Origin: Sphingomonas sp. KR3-1
GTDB taxonomy: Bacteria > Pseudomonadota > Alphaproteobacteria > Sphingomonadales > Sphingomonadaceae
Assembly (NCBI RefSeq): GCF_040049295.1
Contig: NZ_JBDZDQ010000001.1
Coordinates: 1,426,001 to 1,490,000, forward strand
DNA length: 64,000 nt
Direction of reading: 5' to 3'
Part shown: positions 29,177-37,313 of the stretch, in pieces
Layout: every line of letters begins with the position of its first letter
Numbering within the stretch: the first letter of the stretch is position 1
Program-made: the position numbers and the translations under genes
Notes under the pieces: generated by a model
Database searches by the model: none
What the model was told of the DNA's origin: nothing
The model's input: the letters and a program-made list of their open reading frames with translations, nothing else

Positions 29177-30637
29177 ATGTCGATCGGACGTCGCGACTTC
29201 TTTTTGGGCGCACTCGGCAGCCTTTCCGCGCTCGCCGCTGCACAGGCACTGGCAAAGGGCGGCAAGCGGCCCAATTTCGTCTTCATCCTCGCCGACGACA
29301 TGGGCTGGGGCGATCCCACCGTCTTCAATCCCCAGTCCGGCGCGGCCACGCCGAACATCGACGGGCTGGCGAAGCAGGGCATGCGCTTCACCGACATGCA
29401 CAGCTCCTCGGCAGTGTGCACCCCCAGCCGCTATTCGATCCTCACCGGCCGCTATTGCTGGCGCTCCGAGCTCAAGAAGGGCGTGACCGGCGGCTTCGAT
29501 CCCTCGCTGATCGAGAAGGACCGGCTCACCGTCGCGGGCATGCTCAAGCGAGCGGGCTATTACACCGCCGGCGTCGGCAAATGGCATCTCGGGCTCGGCG
29601 ACACCAAGCCGGTCGACTTCGCCCGGCCCTTCCACCCCGCACCGACCGATCACGGCTTCGACTATTATTTCGGCATCCCCGCCTCGCTCGACATCCCGCC
29701 CTATCTCTATTTCGAGAACGACCGCGCGCTCGCCGCGCCGACCGCGCGCACCGAGGGCAGGAAGGAGGGCGGCGTGTTCTGGCGCGCGGGCGAGATGGCG
29801 CCGGGCTTCGACTTTCCCGCGGTGGTGCCGACGCTGACCGACAAGGCAGTGCAGGTGCTGGACGACCGCGCCAGGGCGCCCGGCCAGCCCTTCTTCCTCT
29901 ATTTCCCGCTGCCCTCGCCGCATACGCCCTGGCTGCCGACCGACGAATTCAAGGGCAGCTCCCAGGCCGGGCTCTATGGCGACTATGTCCGCGAGACCGA
30001 TGCGATGGTCGGGCGCGTGCTCGACGCGCTCGAGAGGAACGGCCAGGCCGAGAACACCGTCGTCGTCTTCACCAGCGACAATGGCGCGCACTGGAAGCCC
30101 GAGGACCAGCGCCAATATCCCAACCACAAGGCCAATGGCGACTGGCGCGGCATGAAGGCCGATGTCTGGGAAGGCGGCCACCGCATTCCCTTCGTGATCC
30201 GCTGGCCGGGCCAGGTGGCGCCGGGCAGCGTCTCGAGCGAAACCGCCTCGCTCACCGACTTCATGGCCACCGCCGCGGCGATCGCGGGAGCGACGCTGCC
30301 CGACGATGCCGCCGAGGACAGTTTCGACCTCACCCCGGCGCTCCACCGCACCAACAGGAAACCGATCCGCAGCTCGATCATCGATCATTCGATCGACGGC
30401 ATGTTCACGATCCGGGAGGGCGACTGGAAGCTCGAGCTCGGCCTCGGCTCGGGCGGCTTCTCGCATCCGGCGCGGATCGCACCGGTGCCCGGCGGGCCGC
30501 AGGGCCAGCTCTACAACCTGGCGAGCGATCCGGGCGAGCAGACCAACCTCTGGTCCGCGCGTCCGGAGATCGTCGCGCGGCTGACGGGGCTGCTCAAGGC
30601 GCAGCAGGACGCGGGGCGGACGCGGCCGCGCACCTGA
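29177..30637 (+). CDS. Sulfatase (S1 family), CTPSR active site, Tat-type signal
   Basis: 486 residues. The start MSIGRRDFFLGALGSLSAL has the twin-arginine pattern RRDFFLG. The core has FVFILADDMGWGDPTVFN, CTPSR at residues 81-85 (formylglycine C81), GVGKWHLG, FPLPSPHTPWLP, FTSDNGAHWKP and the late REGDWKLELGLGSGGF. It is a typical formylglycine sulfatase, probably on a monosaccharide or oligosaccharide sulfate ester. Export by Tat would mean folding in the cytoplasm, where the FGE must then reach it first. The ATG follows GGGGAG. It is transcribed alone and followed by the structured repeat at 30646. Confidence 0.93.
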   Translation: MSIGRRDFFLGALGSLSALAAAQALAKGGKRPNFVFILADDMGWGDPTVFNPQSGAATPNIDGLAKQGMRFTDMHSSSAVCTPSRYSILTGRYCWRSELKKGVTGGFDPSLIEKDRLTVAGMLKRAGYYTAGVGKWHLGLGDTKPVDFARPFHPAPTDHGFDYYFGIPASLDIPPYLYFENDRALAAPTARTEGRKEGGVFWRAGEMAPGFDFPAVVPTLTDKAVQVLDDRARAPGQPFFLYFPLPSPHTPWLPTDEFKGSSQAGLYGDYVRETDAMVGRVLDALERNGQAENTVVVFTSDNGAHWKPEDQRQYPNHKANGDWRGMKADVWEGGHRIPFVIRWPGQVAPGSVSSETASLTDFMATAAAIAGATLPDDAAEDSFDLTPALHRTNRKPIRSSIIDHSIDGMFTIREGDWKLELGLGSGGFSHPARIAPVPGGPQGQLYNLASDPGEQTNLWSARPEIVARLTGLLKAQQDAGRTRPRT

Positions 30638-30645
30638 CGACAGGG

Positions 30646-30830
30646 TTGCAATGTAGGATTTCGCATGGTTCCCTCAGCGCCCGGGTGCCTCTCCCGGCCG
30701 CTCTTTCTCATGGCGCCGCCGCGCTGCACGATACTCGAACCGGGTAAATCCGGCTGCCGGAAAGTCACCCCCGCGCACCGCCATGGGCGTTGCGGCCTTT
30801 ATGACCTTTCGTACCCAGCCTGGGTAAATC
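30646..30830. ncRNA. Candidate structured RNA or repeat, copy A
   Basis: Begins TTGCAATGTAGGATTTCG, then TGGTTCCCTC, a hairpin CCGGG-TGCCTCT-CCCGG, then CCGCTCTTT. Copy B at 53812 has the same conserved unpaired parts, but its hairpin is CGGCCG-loop-CGGCCG: both arms change together. The 3' halves also match loosely, with an AAAGTC near one end and a GACTTT-like sequence near the other. Orientation is not certain. It fills the gap between convergent sulfatase and FGE genes. Confidence 0.5.
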
Positions 30831-31790
30831 CTAGAGCTTCCGCGAGACACAGCGAAAGCCGATATGGCTGGTCGCGCTGTCGATATGCTGGGGGTGGCGC
30901 GCCGCCGGGCGGTAGCGCTGGCAATAGTTCACCGCGCACAGATGCGATCCGCCCTTGAGCACGCGGCGGCCGATCCGCGACCCCGGCGCGCCCGCCTCAT
31001 AGCTGTCGCCGATCGTGGCGCCGCGCGGATTGACCGCCTCGCAGCAGCCCCCCTTGGCGGGCTGGGCAGTGCCATACCAGTCGCGCGTCCATTCCCAGAC
31101 ATTGCCGATCATGTCGAGCAGGCCATAGCCGTTCGCCGGGAAGCTGCCCGTGGCGGTGGTGCGATACTGGTCGTCGGGCTTGAGCGTGGCGAAGGGGAAC
31201 ATGCCCTGCCAGTAATTGGCGAGGATCGCGCCGTCCGGCGCCAGCTCGTCGCCCCAGGCGAATTCCTTGTCGACCAGGCCGCCGCGTGCAGCATACTCCC
31301 ATTCGGCCTCGGTCGGCAGCGCCTTGCCCGCCCATTTGGCATAGGCATCGGCATCCTCGAACGCGATATGGACGACGGGATGATCCTCCAGGCCTTCGAT
31401 GCTGCTGCCGGGGCCCGTCGGGTGCCGCCAGTCGGCGCCGGGCACGAAGGCCCACCATTGCGAATGGTCGCCGAGCGGCACCGGATGCGGCGTGCGCTGG
31501 AAGACGAGCGAGCCCGGCACCGCAAGGGCCGGGTCCATCCCCGGATAGTCCTTCGGATTGGGCGGGATCTCGGAGAAGGTCCGATAGCCCGTCGCCTCGA
31601 CGAACGCGGCGAATTGCGCATTGGTGACGGGCGTTTCGTCGATCCAGAAGCTGTCGACGCGCACCTTCCGGAGCGGGCGCTCCTCCTCGTAGAACTGCTC
31701 GGAGCCCATGGTGAAGCTGCCGCCCTCGATCAGCTTCATGCCCTCATGCGAAACCTCGCGGGCGGCGGTGCGGGACGCGACCTTCTTCAT
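30831..31790 (-). CDS. Formylglycine-generating enzyme (sulfatase-maturing)
   Basis: 319 residues with the SUMF1/FGE-sulfatase fold throughout: IEGGSFTMGSEQFYEEERPL, VDSFWIDETPVTNAQFAAFV, LPTEAEWEYAARGG, GLLDMIGNVWEWTRDWYG. The end, KGGSHLCAVNYCQRYRPAAR, holds the two copper-binding catalytic cysteines (C285 and C290) of true aerobic FGE. It oxidises the cysteine of C-x-P-x-R in sulfatases to formylglycine. No signal peptide is visible, so it should act in the cytoplasm before export. It is the last gene of a sulfatase-sulfatase-GH2-FGE operon, 34 bases after GH2. Having FGE in the locus shows that sulfate removal is central. Confidence 0.94.
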   Translation of the reverse strand: MKKVASRTAAREVSHEGMKLIEGGSFTMGSEQFYEEERPLRKVRVDSFWIDETPVTNAQFAAFVEATGYRTFSEIPPNPKDYPGMDPALAVPGSLVFQRTPHPVPLGDHSQWWAFVPGADWRHPTGPGSSIEGLEDHPVVHIAFEDADAYAKWAGKALPTEAEWEYAARGGLVDKEFAWGDELAPDGAILANYWQGMFPFATLKPDDQYRTTATGSFPANGYGLLDMIGNVWEWTRDWYGTAQPAKGGCCEAVNPRGATIGDSYEAGAPGSRIGRRVLKGGSHLCAVNYCQRYRPAARHPQHIDSATSHIGFRCVSRKL

Positions 31791-31824
31791 CGTGCTGCTC
31801 CTATCAAGGCCGCGTCCCGTCCGA

Positions 31825-33795
31825 TCAAGGCTTTAGCGGCCTTGCCATCTCGGCGAAGGTCGCCGCCGGCAGCTTCTCGACCTCGCGGTCATAGGTGAGC
31901 AGGCCGTTGAGCTCGCCCTCGACATCGGTGGTCTGGGTGTAGACCGAGGCGCTCAGCCCCGCCTCGCGCGCCTGGCGCACCACCTCCTCGAACTTGCGCT
32001 TGTAGCGCGCCTGGTAGTCGGCCGTATCGCCTGCGGTCTGGTAGATCTTGTTCGCCCGGTCGGGGAACCAGATATGGCCGGGCACCAGCAGGCCGACGCC
32101 GCCATATTCGCCGATTACCAGCGCGCGGCCGCCATGCGGCTCGGGCGTCTTGGGCGTCTCCTCATAGGTGTGGATGTCATACATCGACGAGGCATCGCCC
32201 GCGGTATCGAGCCAGCCGCTGGTCGCGTCGACCAGCCGGCTCGGATCCATCGAGCGGACGAGCGTCGCCATGGTCCGCGCGTCATATTGGCCCCAGCCCT
32301 CGTTGTTGGTCACCCAGGTGACGATCGAGGGGTGCCCCCGCAGCGTGCCGATGATCCGCGTCGATTCGAGCTGGTACTGCGCCGCCGCTTCGGAGGAGAA
32401 GGTCGCCTCGCTGTCGCTGCCGCGGTGGATCGCCTGGTCGGCGAATGCGCCCGAGGGCATGTCCTGCCAGATCAGCATGCCGAGCCGGTCGGCATCGGCA
32501 TAATATTGCGCCGGCTCGACCTTGATGTGCTTGCGCAGCATGTTGAACCCGGCCTTTTTGAGGAAGACCATGTCGCTCTTCGCCGCTTCTTCCGAAGGCG
32601 GGGTGAGCAGCCCGTCGGGCCACCAGCCCTGGTCGAGCACGCCGTTCTGGAAGACGAACTTGTTGTTGAGCAGGATCACCGGCTTGCCGGTCCTGGGATC
32701 GGGGCCGAGCGCGACCTTGCGCATGCCGAAATAGCTCGAGACCTTGTCGCCGCCCGCTGCGACGGGCTCCAGCCCGGCATAGAGCTCGGCTTCCTTGTCG
32801 CTCGACGGCGCCGGCGCCCGGCCGGTCGGCGCGGCGACCTTCACCAGCTCGGCATCGAGGTCGTAGAGGAACGGGTCCTCGGGCGACCAGAGATGCGCGT
32901 TCGGGAGGGCGATGCTGGCGGTGCGGTTGCCGCGGATCAGCCGGGTCGCCACCACCGTGCCCTGGCTGCGCACCGTGAGCCGCACCGCATCGCTGGCGGA
33001 GCCGGCGCCGCTCAGCGCCACCGCGACGGAGACACTGCCCTTGTCGATGTCGGGCGTGGCGCGGACTTCCTCGATATGGAAGTCGGGCACCGGCTCGAGC
33101 CACACCGTCTGCCAGATGCCGCTGACCGCGGTGTACCAGATGCCGCGCGGCTCCAATGTCTGCTTGCCGCGGGGCTGGTTGCCGTCCGAGGTCGGATCGG
33201 CGACCTGGACGACCAGCTCGTTGCTGCCGCCCTTGAGGTAGGGCGTCACGTCGAAGGAAAACGGGTCCGAGCCGCCCTTGTGGCTACCGACCAGCGCGCC
33301 ATTGACGAACACGCTCGCCTCGAAATCGACCGCGCCGAAGTGGAGCAAGGTGCGCTTGCCGGCCCAGCCCTGCGGCACGGTGAAGCCGCGGCGATACCAG
33401 ATCCGGTCATCGGGCAGCACCTTGCGCTGCACGCCGGAGAGCTTCGATTCGACCGGGAACGGCACCAGGATCTTGCCGTCCATCCGAGTGGGACGCGGCT
33501 TGTCGGCCTTGACCAGCGCATAGTCCCACAGGCCATTCAGGTTCTGCCAGGCCTCGCGGACCAGCTGCGGGCGCGGATAGCTGCGCCAGGCATTGGCCGG
33601 AGTCACCGCCCGGCCCCATTTGGTCAGGATCGGGCCGGCATAGGCGGGGCCGCCCCGGGCGGCGGCATCGGGCGCCGTCGCGCCGGCGGTGCCGGTCACC
33701 GAGTTTCTCGGCTTGGGCGCGGCGTCCTGGGCGAATGCGGGCGCAGCGGCGGCCAGGGCCAGGGCTGCGGCCCCGGCAAGCAGGTGTCGGATCAT
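31825..33795 (-). CDS. Glycoside hydrolase family 2 enzyme, paralogue
   Basis: 656 residues with a signal peptide (MIRHLLAGAAALALAAAAPAFAQ). It is closely similar over its length to the GH2 enzyme at 15137, for example WYRRGFTVP, HLWSPEDPFLYDL, GWWPDGLLTPPSEEA and YTQTTDVEGELNGLLTYDREV. Probable acid/base is E499 in VTWVTNNEGWGQ and probable nucleophile E563 in VIGEYGG. The pair probably acts on related linkages, perhaps before and after desulfation. The ATG at 33795 is 17 bases after the upstream sulfatase stop. The frame extends far upstream but only as an antisense-free overlap with that sulfatase. Confidence 0.92.
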   Translation of the reverse strand: MIRHLLAGAAALALAAAAPAFAQDAAPKPRNSVTGTAGATAPDAAARGGPAYAGPILTKWGRAVTPANAWRSYPRPQLVREAWQNLNGLWDYALVKADKPRPTRMDGKILVPFPVESKLSGVQRKVLPDDRIWYRRGFTVPQGWAGKRTLLHFGAVDFEASVFVNGALVGSHKGGSDPFSFDVTPYLKGGSNELVVQVADPTSDGNQPRGKQTLEPRGIWYTAVSGIWQTVWLEPVPDFHIEEVRATPDIDKGSVSVAVALSGAGSASDAVRLTVRSQGTVVATRLIRGNRTASIALPNAHLWSPEDPFLYDLDAELVKVAAPTGRAPAPSSDKEAELYAGLEPVAAGGDKVSSYFGMRKVALGPDPRTGKPVILLNNKFVFQNGVLDQGWWPDGLLTPPSEEAAKSDMVFLKKAGFNMLRKHIKVEPAQYYADADRLGMLIWQDMPSGAFADQAIHRGSDSEATFSSEAAAQYQLESTRIIGTLRGHPSIVTWVTNNEGWGQYDARTMATLVRSMDPSRLVDATSGWLDTAGDASSMYDIHTYEETPKTPEPHGGRALVIGEYGGVGLLVPGHIWFPDRANKIYQTAGDTADYQARYKRKFEEVVRQAREAGLSASVYTQTTDVEGELNGLLTYDREVEKLPAATFAEMARPLKP

Positions 33796-33812
33796 GCTCG
33801 TGTCCCCTTGGA

Positions 33813-35573
33813 TCAGTCCGAGAAGCTCTCTTCGGCATCGGGTGCGCTGCCGCCGGCGGCGCCCGGCTCGGCGCGCAGCTTGAGGCCGACCGAGGCCGCC
33901 CAGCCGAGCCATTCCCTCGCCAGGCGATCGACGATCTCGGGATGCTGGCCGGCGAGGTCCTGCGTCTCGGTGCGGTCGCTCGCCAGGTCGAACAGCGCCC
34001 AGTTGCGGTAGTTGTGGGCCTTGCCGCGCGGCGCGAGCGAGACGAGCTTCCACTGCCCGTCGATCACCGCCCGGGCGCCGTAATGCTCGAAAAAGAACGG
34101 GCGCGGCGCGGGCAGCTTCCTGCCGGTCAGCGCGCCGGCGAAGGACTTGCCGTCCATCGGCGAGCCCTTTTGCGACGGCGCGATCCCGGCCAGGTCGAGC
34201 AGCGTCGGCGTCACGTCGATGATGTGCGTGCCCTGGTCGACGGTCTTGCCCCCGCGGCCCTTCATGCCGGCGGGCCAGCTGATGAAGAAGGGCGTGTGGG
34301 TGCCGCCTTGATAGCTCTCGGCCTTCCACCAGTGGAACGGCGTGTTCGCCGCGCTCGCCCAATGCGCGCCGATGCCGGTCTCGTTGAGCTCGGTGCCGAT
34401 GCCGTCCGGATATTCGCCATAGCCGACCTCGCGCCCGTCGCGCGTCTGGCTCTGCCGGTCGTAACCCGGGCGCGTCATGATCTCCGGCGAGGCGCCGTTG
34501 TCGACCAGGAACATCACCACCGTGTTGTCGTATGCGCCGGTGTCCTTGAGCTTCTGGATCACCCGGCCGATGCCCTGGTCCATTACGTCGATCATCGCGG
34601 CATGGGTCGCCATCTTGCGGACCTGCGCGCTGCGGTGCTCGGGGGTGAGCGCGTCCCAGGCGGTCCTGGCGTTGGCGGCATAGTCGTCGTCGAGCGGCGG
34701 CAACGGGTTGGTCCTGGGATCGACCAGGCCGAGCTTCACCTGGCGCTCGTAGCGGCGCTTGCGCATCGCATCCCAGCCATCCTCGAAGCGCGGCAGATAT
34801 TTCTGGATGACGTTCTCGGGCGCCATCAACGGCCAGTGCGCCGCGGTATAGGCCAGGTACATCATGAACGGCTTGTCGCCCTTGGCGAGCTTGTCGACCT
34901 GCGCCACCGCATGGTCGCTGATCGCGTCGGTCAGGTAGAAGTCCTTGGGCACGTCGCGGACCGGGGTGAAGTTCTCGACCAGCGAGAAGGGGTCGTAATA
35001 ATCGGCGACGCCCCAGATGATGCCCCAGTGGTAATCGAAGCCGCGCGCCGCCGGATAGGTGCGCTTGTCGCCGAAATCGCGGTCGAAATGGCCCTGGTGG
35101 TTGAGCCACTTCATATGCTCGGCGGGCGGGGTGAGCGGCTCGGCGGCGGTGAGGTGCCACTTGCCGATCATGCTGGTGGCATAGCCACCGGCGCGCAGCT
35201 GCTCGGCGACGGTCGGCGTCTCGAGCGCCAGGCTGGTACCGTTGCCGGTCATGTTGACGCGGTGCGGATAGCGGCCGGTGAGCAGGCTGGCGCGCGACGG
35301 GCAGCAGCGCGACATGTTGTAGAAATTGGTGAAGCTGACCGAGCGCCCGGCGAGCGCGTCGAGGTTGGGCGTATCGACGTCGCCGCCGCACACGCCGAGG
35401 TCCGAATAGCCAATATCGTCGCCCATGATGACGATCATGTTGGGCCGGCTGTCGCGGCGCTTGCCCCAGGCGAGCGTGCTGCCCGCGCCGAAGGCCGCCG
35501 CGGCCATCGCGCCGAGCGACAGTCCGCCCTTGAGCGCCTGGCGCCGGTTCATCCCCCTGATTTCGTCAGCCAT
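33813..35573 (-). CDS. Arylsulfatase (S1 family), CCPSR active site, Tat-type signal
   Basis: 586 residues. MADEIRGMNRRQALKGGLSLGAM contains a twin-arginine motif (NRRQALKG). The core has MIVIMGDDIGYSDLGVCGG, CCPSR at residues 90-94 (C90 is the formylglycine position), IGKWHLTAA, YLAYTAAHWPLMAPE, FLVDNGASPE and FFEHYGARAVIDGQWKLVS. Length and motif order match arylsulfatase A-like enzymes. The ATG at 35573 follows GGAGAGA on the coding strand. It is the second gene of the sulfatase-sulfatase-GH2-FGE operon, 43 bases after the first. Confidence 0.93.
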   Translation of the reverse strand: MADEIRGMNRRQALKGGLSLGAMAAAAFGAGSTLAWGKRRDSRPNMIVIMGDDIGYSDLGVCGGDVDTPNLDALAGRSVSFTNFYNMSRCCPSRASLLTGRYPHRVNMTGNGTSLALETPTVAEQLRAGGYATSMIGKWHLTAAEPLTPPAEHMKWLNHQGHFDRDFGDKRTYPAARGFDYHWGIIWGVADYYDPFSLVENFTPVRDVPKDFYLTDAISDHAVAQVDKLAKGDKPFMMYLAYTAAHWPLMAPENVIQKYLPRFEDGWDAMRKRRYERQVKLGLVDPRTNPLPPLDDDYAANARTAWDALTPEHRSAQVRKMATHAAMIDVMDQGIGRVIQKLKDTGAYDNTVVMFLVDNGASPEIMTRPGYDRQSQTRDGREVGYGEYPDGIGTELNETGIGAHWASAANTPFHWWKAESYQGGTHTPFFISWPAGMKGRGGKTVDQGTHIIDVTPTLLDLAGIAPSQKGSPMDGKSFAGALTGRKLPAPRPFFFEHYGARAVIDGQWKLVSLAPRGKAHNYRNWALFDLASDRTETQDLAGQHPEIVDRLAREWLGWAASVGLKLRAEPGAAGGSAPDAEESFSD

Positions 35574-35616
35574 GATTCTCTCCGAACTGGACGCGCCGCG
35601 GCGCGCCGAAATGGTC

Positions 35617-37104
35617 TCAGTCGTCCCCGGCGGCTGGCGCCGGCTGCGCCTTACCCGGCGCGGGCACGCCGTCGATCGGCCCCTCCTCGAAATGCGGCGT
35701 GCCGGCAACGGGATGATCGTCCTTCTGCGCCGCCCGCCACGCGGCGAGCCTGGCGCGCAGCCGCTTGAGTACTGGGGCGTAGCGCGGTTCTGTCGCAAGA
35801 TTGTGCCGCTCCTCGGGATCGGCCTTCACGTCGTACAATTCCTCCGCGGGCCGGTGGAAATAGCGGGTGACGATGTCCTTCGCCGCCGGATCCTTCGCCG
35901 CCGCGCGCCGCCAGGAGGGGAAATAGGTGCCCGAATCGACGCGCTGCACCCATTGATCGATATGCGTGGTGTAGGTGTATTCGGGGTGGAGGTTGTTGAT
36001 GTACTTCCACTGGTCCGTGCGCACACTGCGCATCGGATAGACGTTGACGCTGCCGTCATTGTTGTGGGTGGTGTAGATCTCGCTGCGGCCCTGGAAGCGG
36101 ACCTTCGTGGTCAGCGCGGCCGCGAAGCTGCGCCCGTCGATATCCGCGGCGGGCTTGCCGCCGGCGAGGTCGACCAGGGTCGGCAGGATATCGACCCAGC
36201 TCACCATCGCGTCGGTGCGCGTGTTCGGCACGACATGCCCGCGCCAACGCACGATCATCGGTACGCGCGTGCCAGTGTCGTAGAGGTTCCACTTGCCGAA
36301 CGGCCACTGCGCGCCGTGATCCGAGGAGAACAGCACGAAGGTGTCCGGCCCGAGCGTGGCATCGACCGCCGCCAGCGTGTCGCCCAGCTCCTGGTCGAGC
36401 CGCGAGACCGCGGCATAATAGCGTGCGCGGGCATCGCGGGTGATGTCGGTGTCGACCGTCTTGGGCGGGAGCTTGAGCGCAGCGGGATCATAGCCCTCGG
36501 TCGTGGTCGGCCAGGGAACGTGCGGCCAGTTGCTGCCGACGAAGATCGCCAGCGGCTTCGACTTGTCCTTGCGTGCCTTGAGCCAGCGGATCGCCGAAGG
36601 AATGCCTTCGGGATCGTGGAAATTGTCGTGCTCGTAGTGATCGAACCCGTACATCCCGGTCTGCCTGTAGTGCGAGACCTTGCCGAACGCGACGACCTCA
36701 TAGCCCTGGTCGTGGAGATAGGCGGGGAGCTTGCGGACGTCGTCGCGCGGCGCCTGCTGGTTGGCCTCGGCGCCGTTGCGCGCGGGCATCAGGCCGGTGA
36801 GCAGCGCCGCGCGGCTGGGCGCGCAGGCGGGCGAGGCGACGAAGGCGCGGTCGAACGACACGCCGTCCTTGGCAAGCTGGGTGATGTTGGGCGTACGCGC
36901 ATTGCCGTCGCCCCAGGGCGGCACGTCGCGCCCGAGGTCGTCGGCAAGGAAGATGACGAGGTTGGGCCGCGCGGGCGGTGGAGCCGGCTGGTGCTTGCCG
37001 CCGGCGACCGCCGGTGCCTGGCCCAACGCGGCCAGCGATGCGCCCGCCAGCGCGAATCGCAGCAGGATACGCGCGACACCAACGCCCTTCGGGAACTGCC
37101 CCAT
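35617..37104 (-). CDS. Sulfatase (sulfamidase-like branch), CAPSR active site
   Basis: 495 residues with a signal peptide (LLRFALAGASLAALGQAPAVAG). Core motifs: LVIFLADDLGRDVPPWGDGNARTP, CAPSR at residues 94-98 (formylglycine C94), a GKVSHYR segment, SNWPHVPWP, FSSDHGAQWPFGKWNLYDTGTRVP and DILPTLVDLAGG. The branch is that of heparan N-sulfatase-like proteins and is the closest relative in the window of the CTVSR protein at 13586, though here the motif is canonical. The ATG at 37104 follows GAGGAGGAGG. It is the first gene of the four-gene operon and has the conserved PUL promoter upstream. Confidence 0.93.
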   Translation of the reverse strand: MGQFPKGVGVARILLRFALAGASLAALGQAPAVAGGKHQPAPPPARPNLVIFLADDLGRDVPPWGDGNARTPNITQLAKDGVSFDRAFVASPACAPSRAALLTGLMPARNGAEANQQAPRDDVRKLPAYLHDQGYEVVAFGKVSHYRQTGMYGFDHYEHDNFHDPEGIPSAIRWLKARKDKSKPLAIFVGSNWPHVPWPTTTEGYDPAALKLPPKTVDTDITRDARARYYAAVSRLDQELGDTLAAVDATLGPDTFVLFSSDHGAQWPFGKWNLYDTGTRVPMIVRWRGHVVPNTRTDAMVSWVDILPTLVDLAGGKPAADIDGRSFAAALTTKVRFQGRSEIYTTHNNDGSVNVYPMRSVRTDQWKYINNLHPEYTYTTHIDQWVQRVDSGTYFPSWRRAAAKDPAAKDIVTRYFHRPAEELYDVKADPEERHNLATEPRYAPVLKRLRARLAAWRAAQKDDHPVAGTPHFEEGPIDGVPAPGKAQPAPAAGDD

Positions 37105-37178
37105 TCCGACCTCCTCCTCGTTCGGCCCGCGGGGTTTCCCGAGGGGCGCAGTGCGGCAAGCCGCCCGCGTTATTCTTA

Positions 37179-37225
37179 AACGAATTTCGTTATTGAGTTT
37201 TATAAGATAAATCGGAGGTGGTCAA
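37179..37225 (-). promoter_or_regulatory. Promoter/operator of the second sulfatase operon
   Basis: On the minus strand TTGACC (37220-37225) is followed by ACCTCCGATTTATCTTATAAA, with TATAAA after 15 bases. The spacing and sequence are almost the same as at 19953-19979. A perfect palindrome AACGAA-T-TTCGTT (37179-37191) lies just downstream and could be an operator. The two promoters share the run GATTTATCTTATAAA. Confidence 0.6.
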
Positions 37226-37264
37226 TTCGAGCTTGGTTTCCTTACATTTCGACACAGACTTGCG

Positions 37265-37283
37265 ATTGCGAGTGAATCGCAAT
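37265..37283. promoter_or_regulatory. Inverted repeat upstream of DUF4198 gene (Fur-box-like)
   Basis: ATTGCGA-GTGAA-TCGCAAT is a perfect 7-base inverted repeat 30 bases before the DUF4198 start. The TGCGA...TCGCA shape resembles iron-responsive Fur boxes in proteobacteria, but I could not score it against a matrix. Confidence 0.4.
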
Positions 37284-37313
37284 AATTAAAATGCAGCAAA
37301 AAGAGGGACCGCC

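Noticed and set aside
33796-35391. Apparent fusion of the second GH2 enzyme to an upstream domain
   Set aside because: The upstream part is a shifted reading of the sulfatase gene at 33813-35573. The signal peptide at 33795 marks the GH2 start.
11985-37104. Recent horizontal transfer of the glycan locus
   Set aside because: I see no integrase, tRNA boundary, direct repeats or transposase, and base composition of the genes looks like the surroundings. Only the promoters are AT-rich. Transfer remains possible but unsupported.
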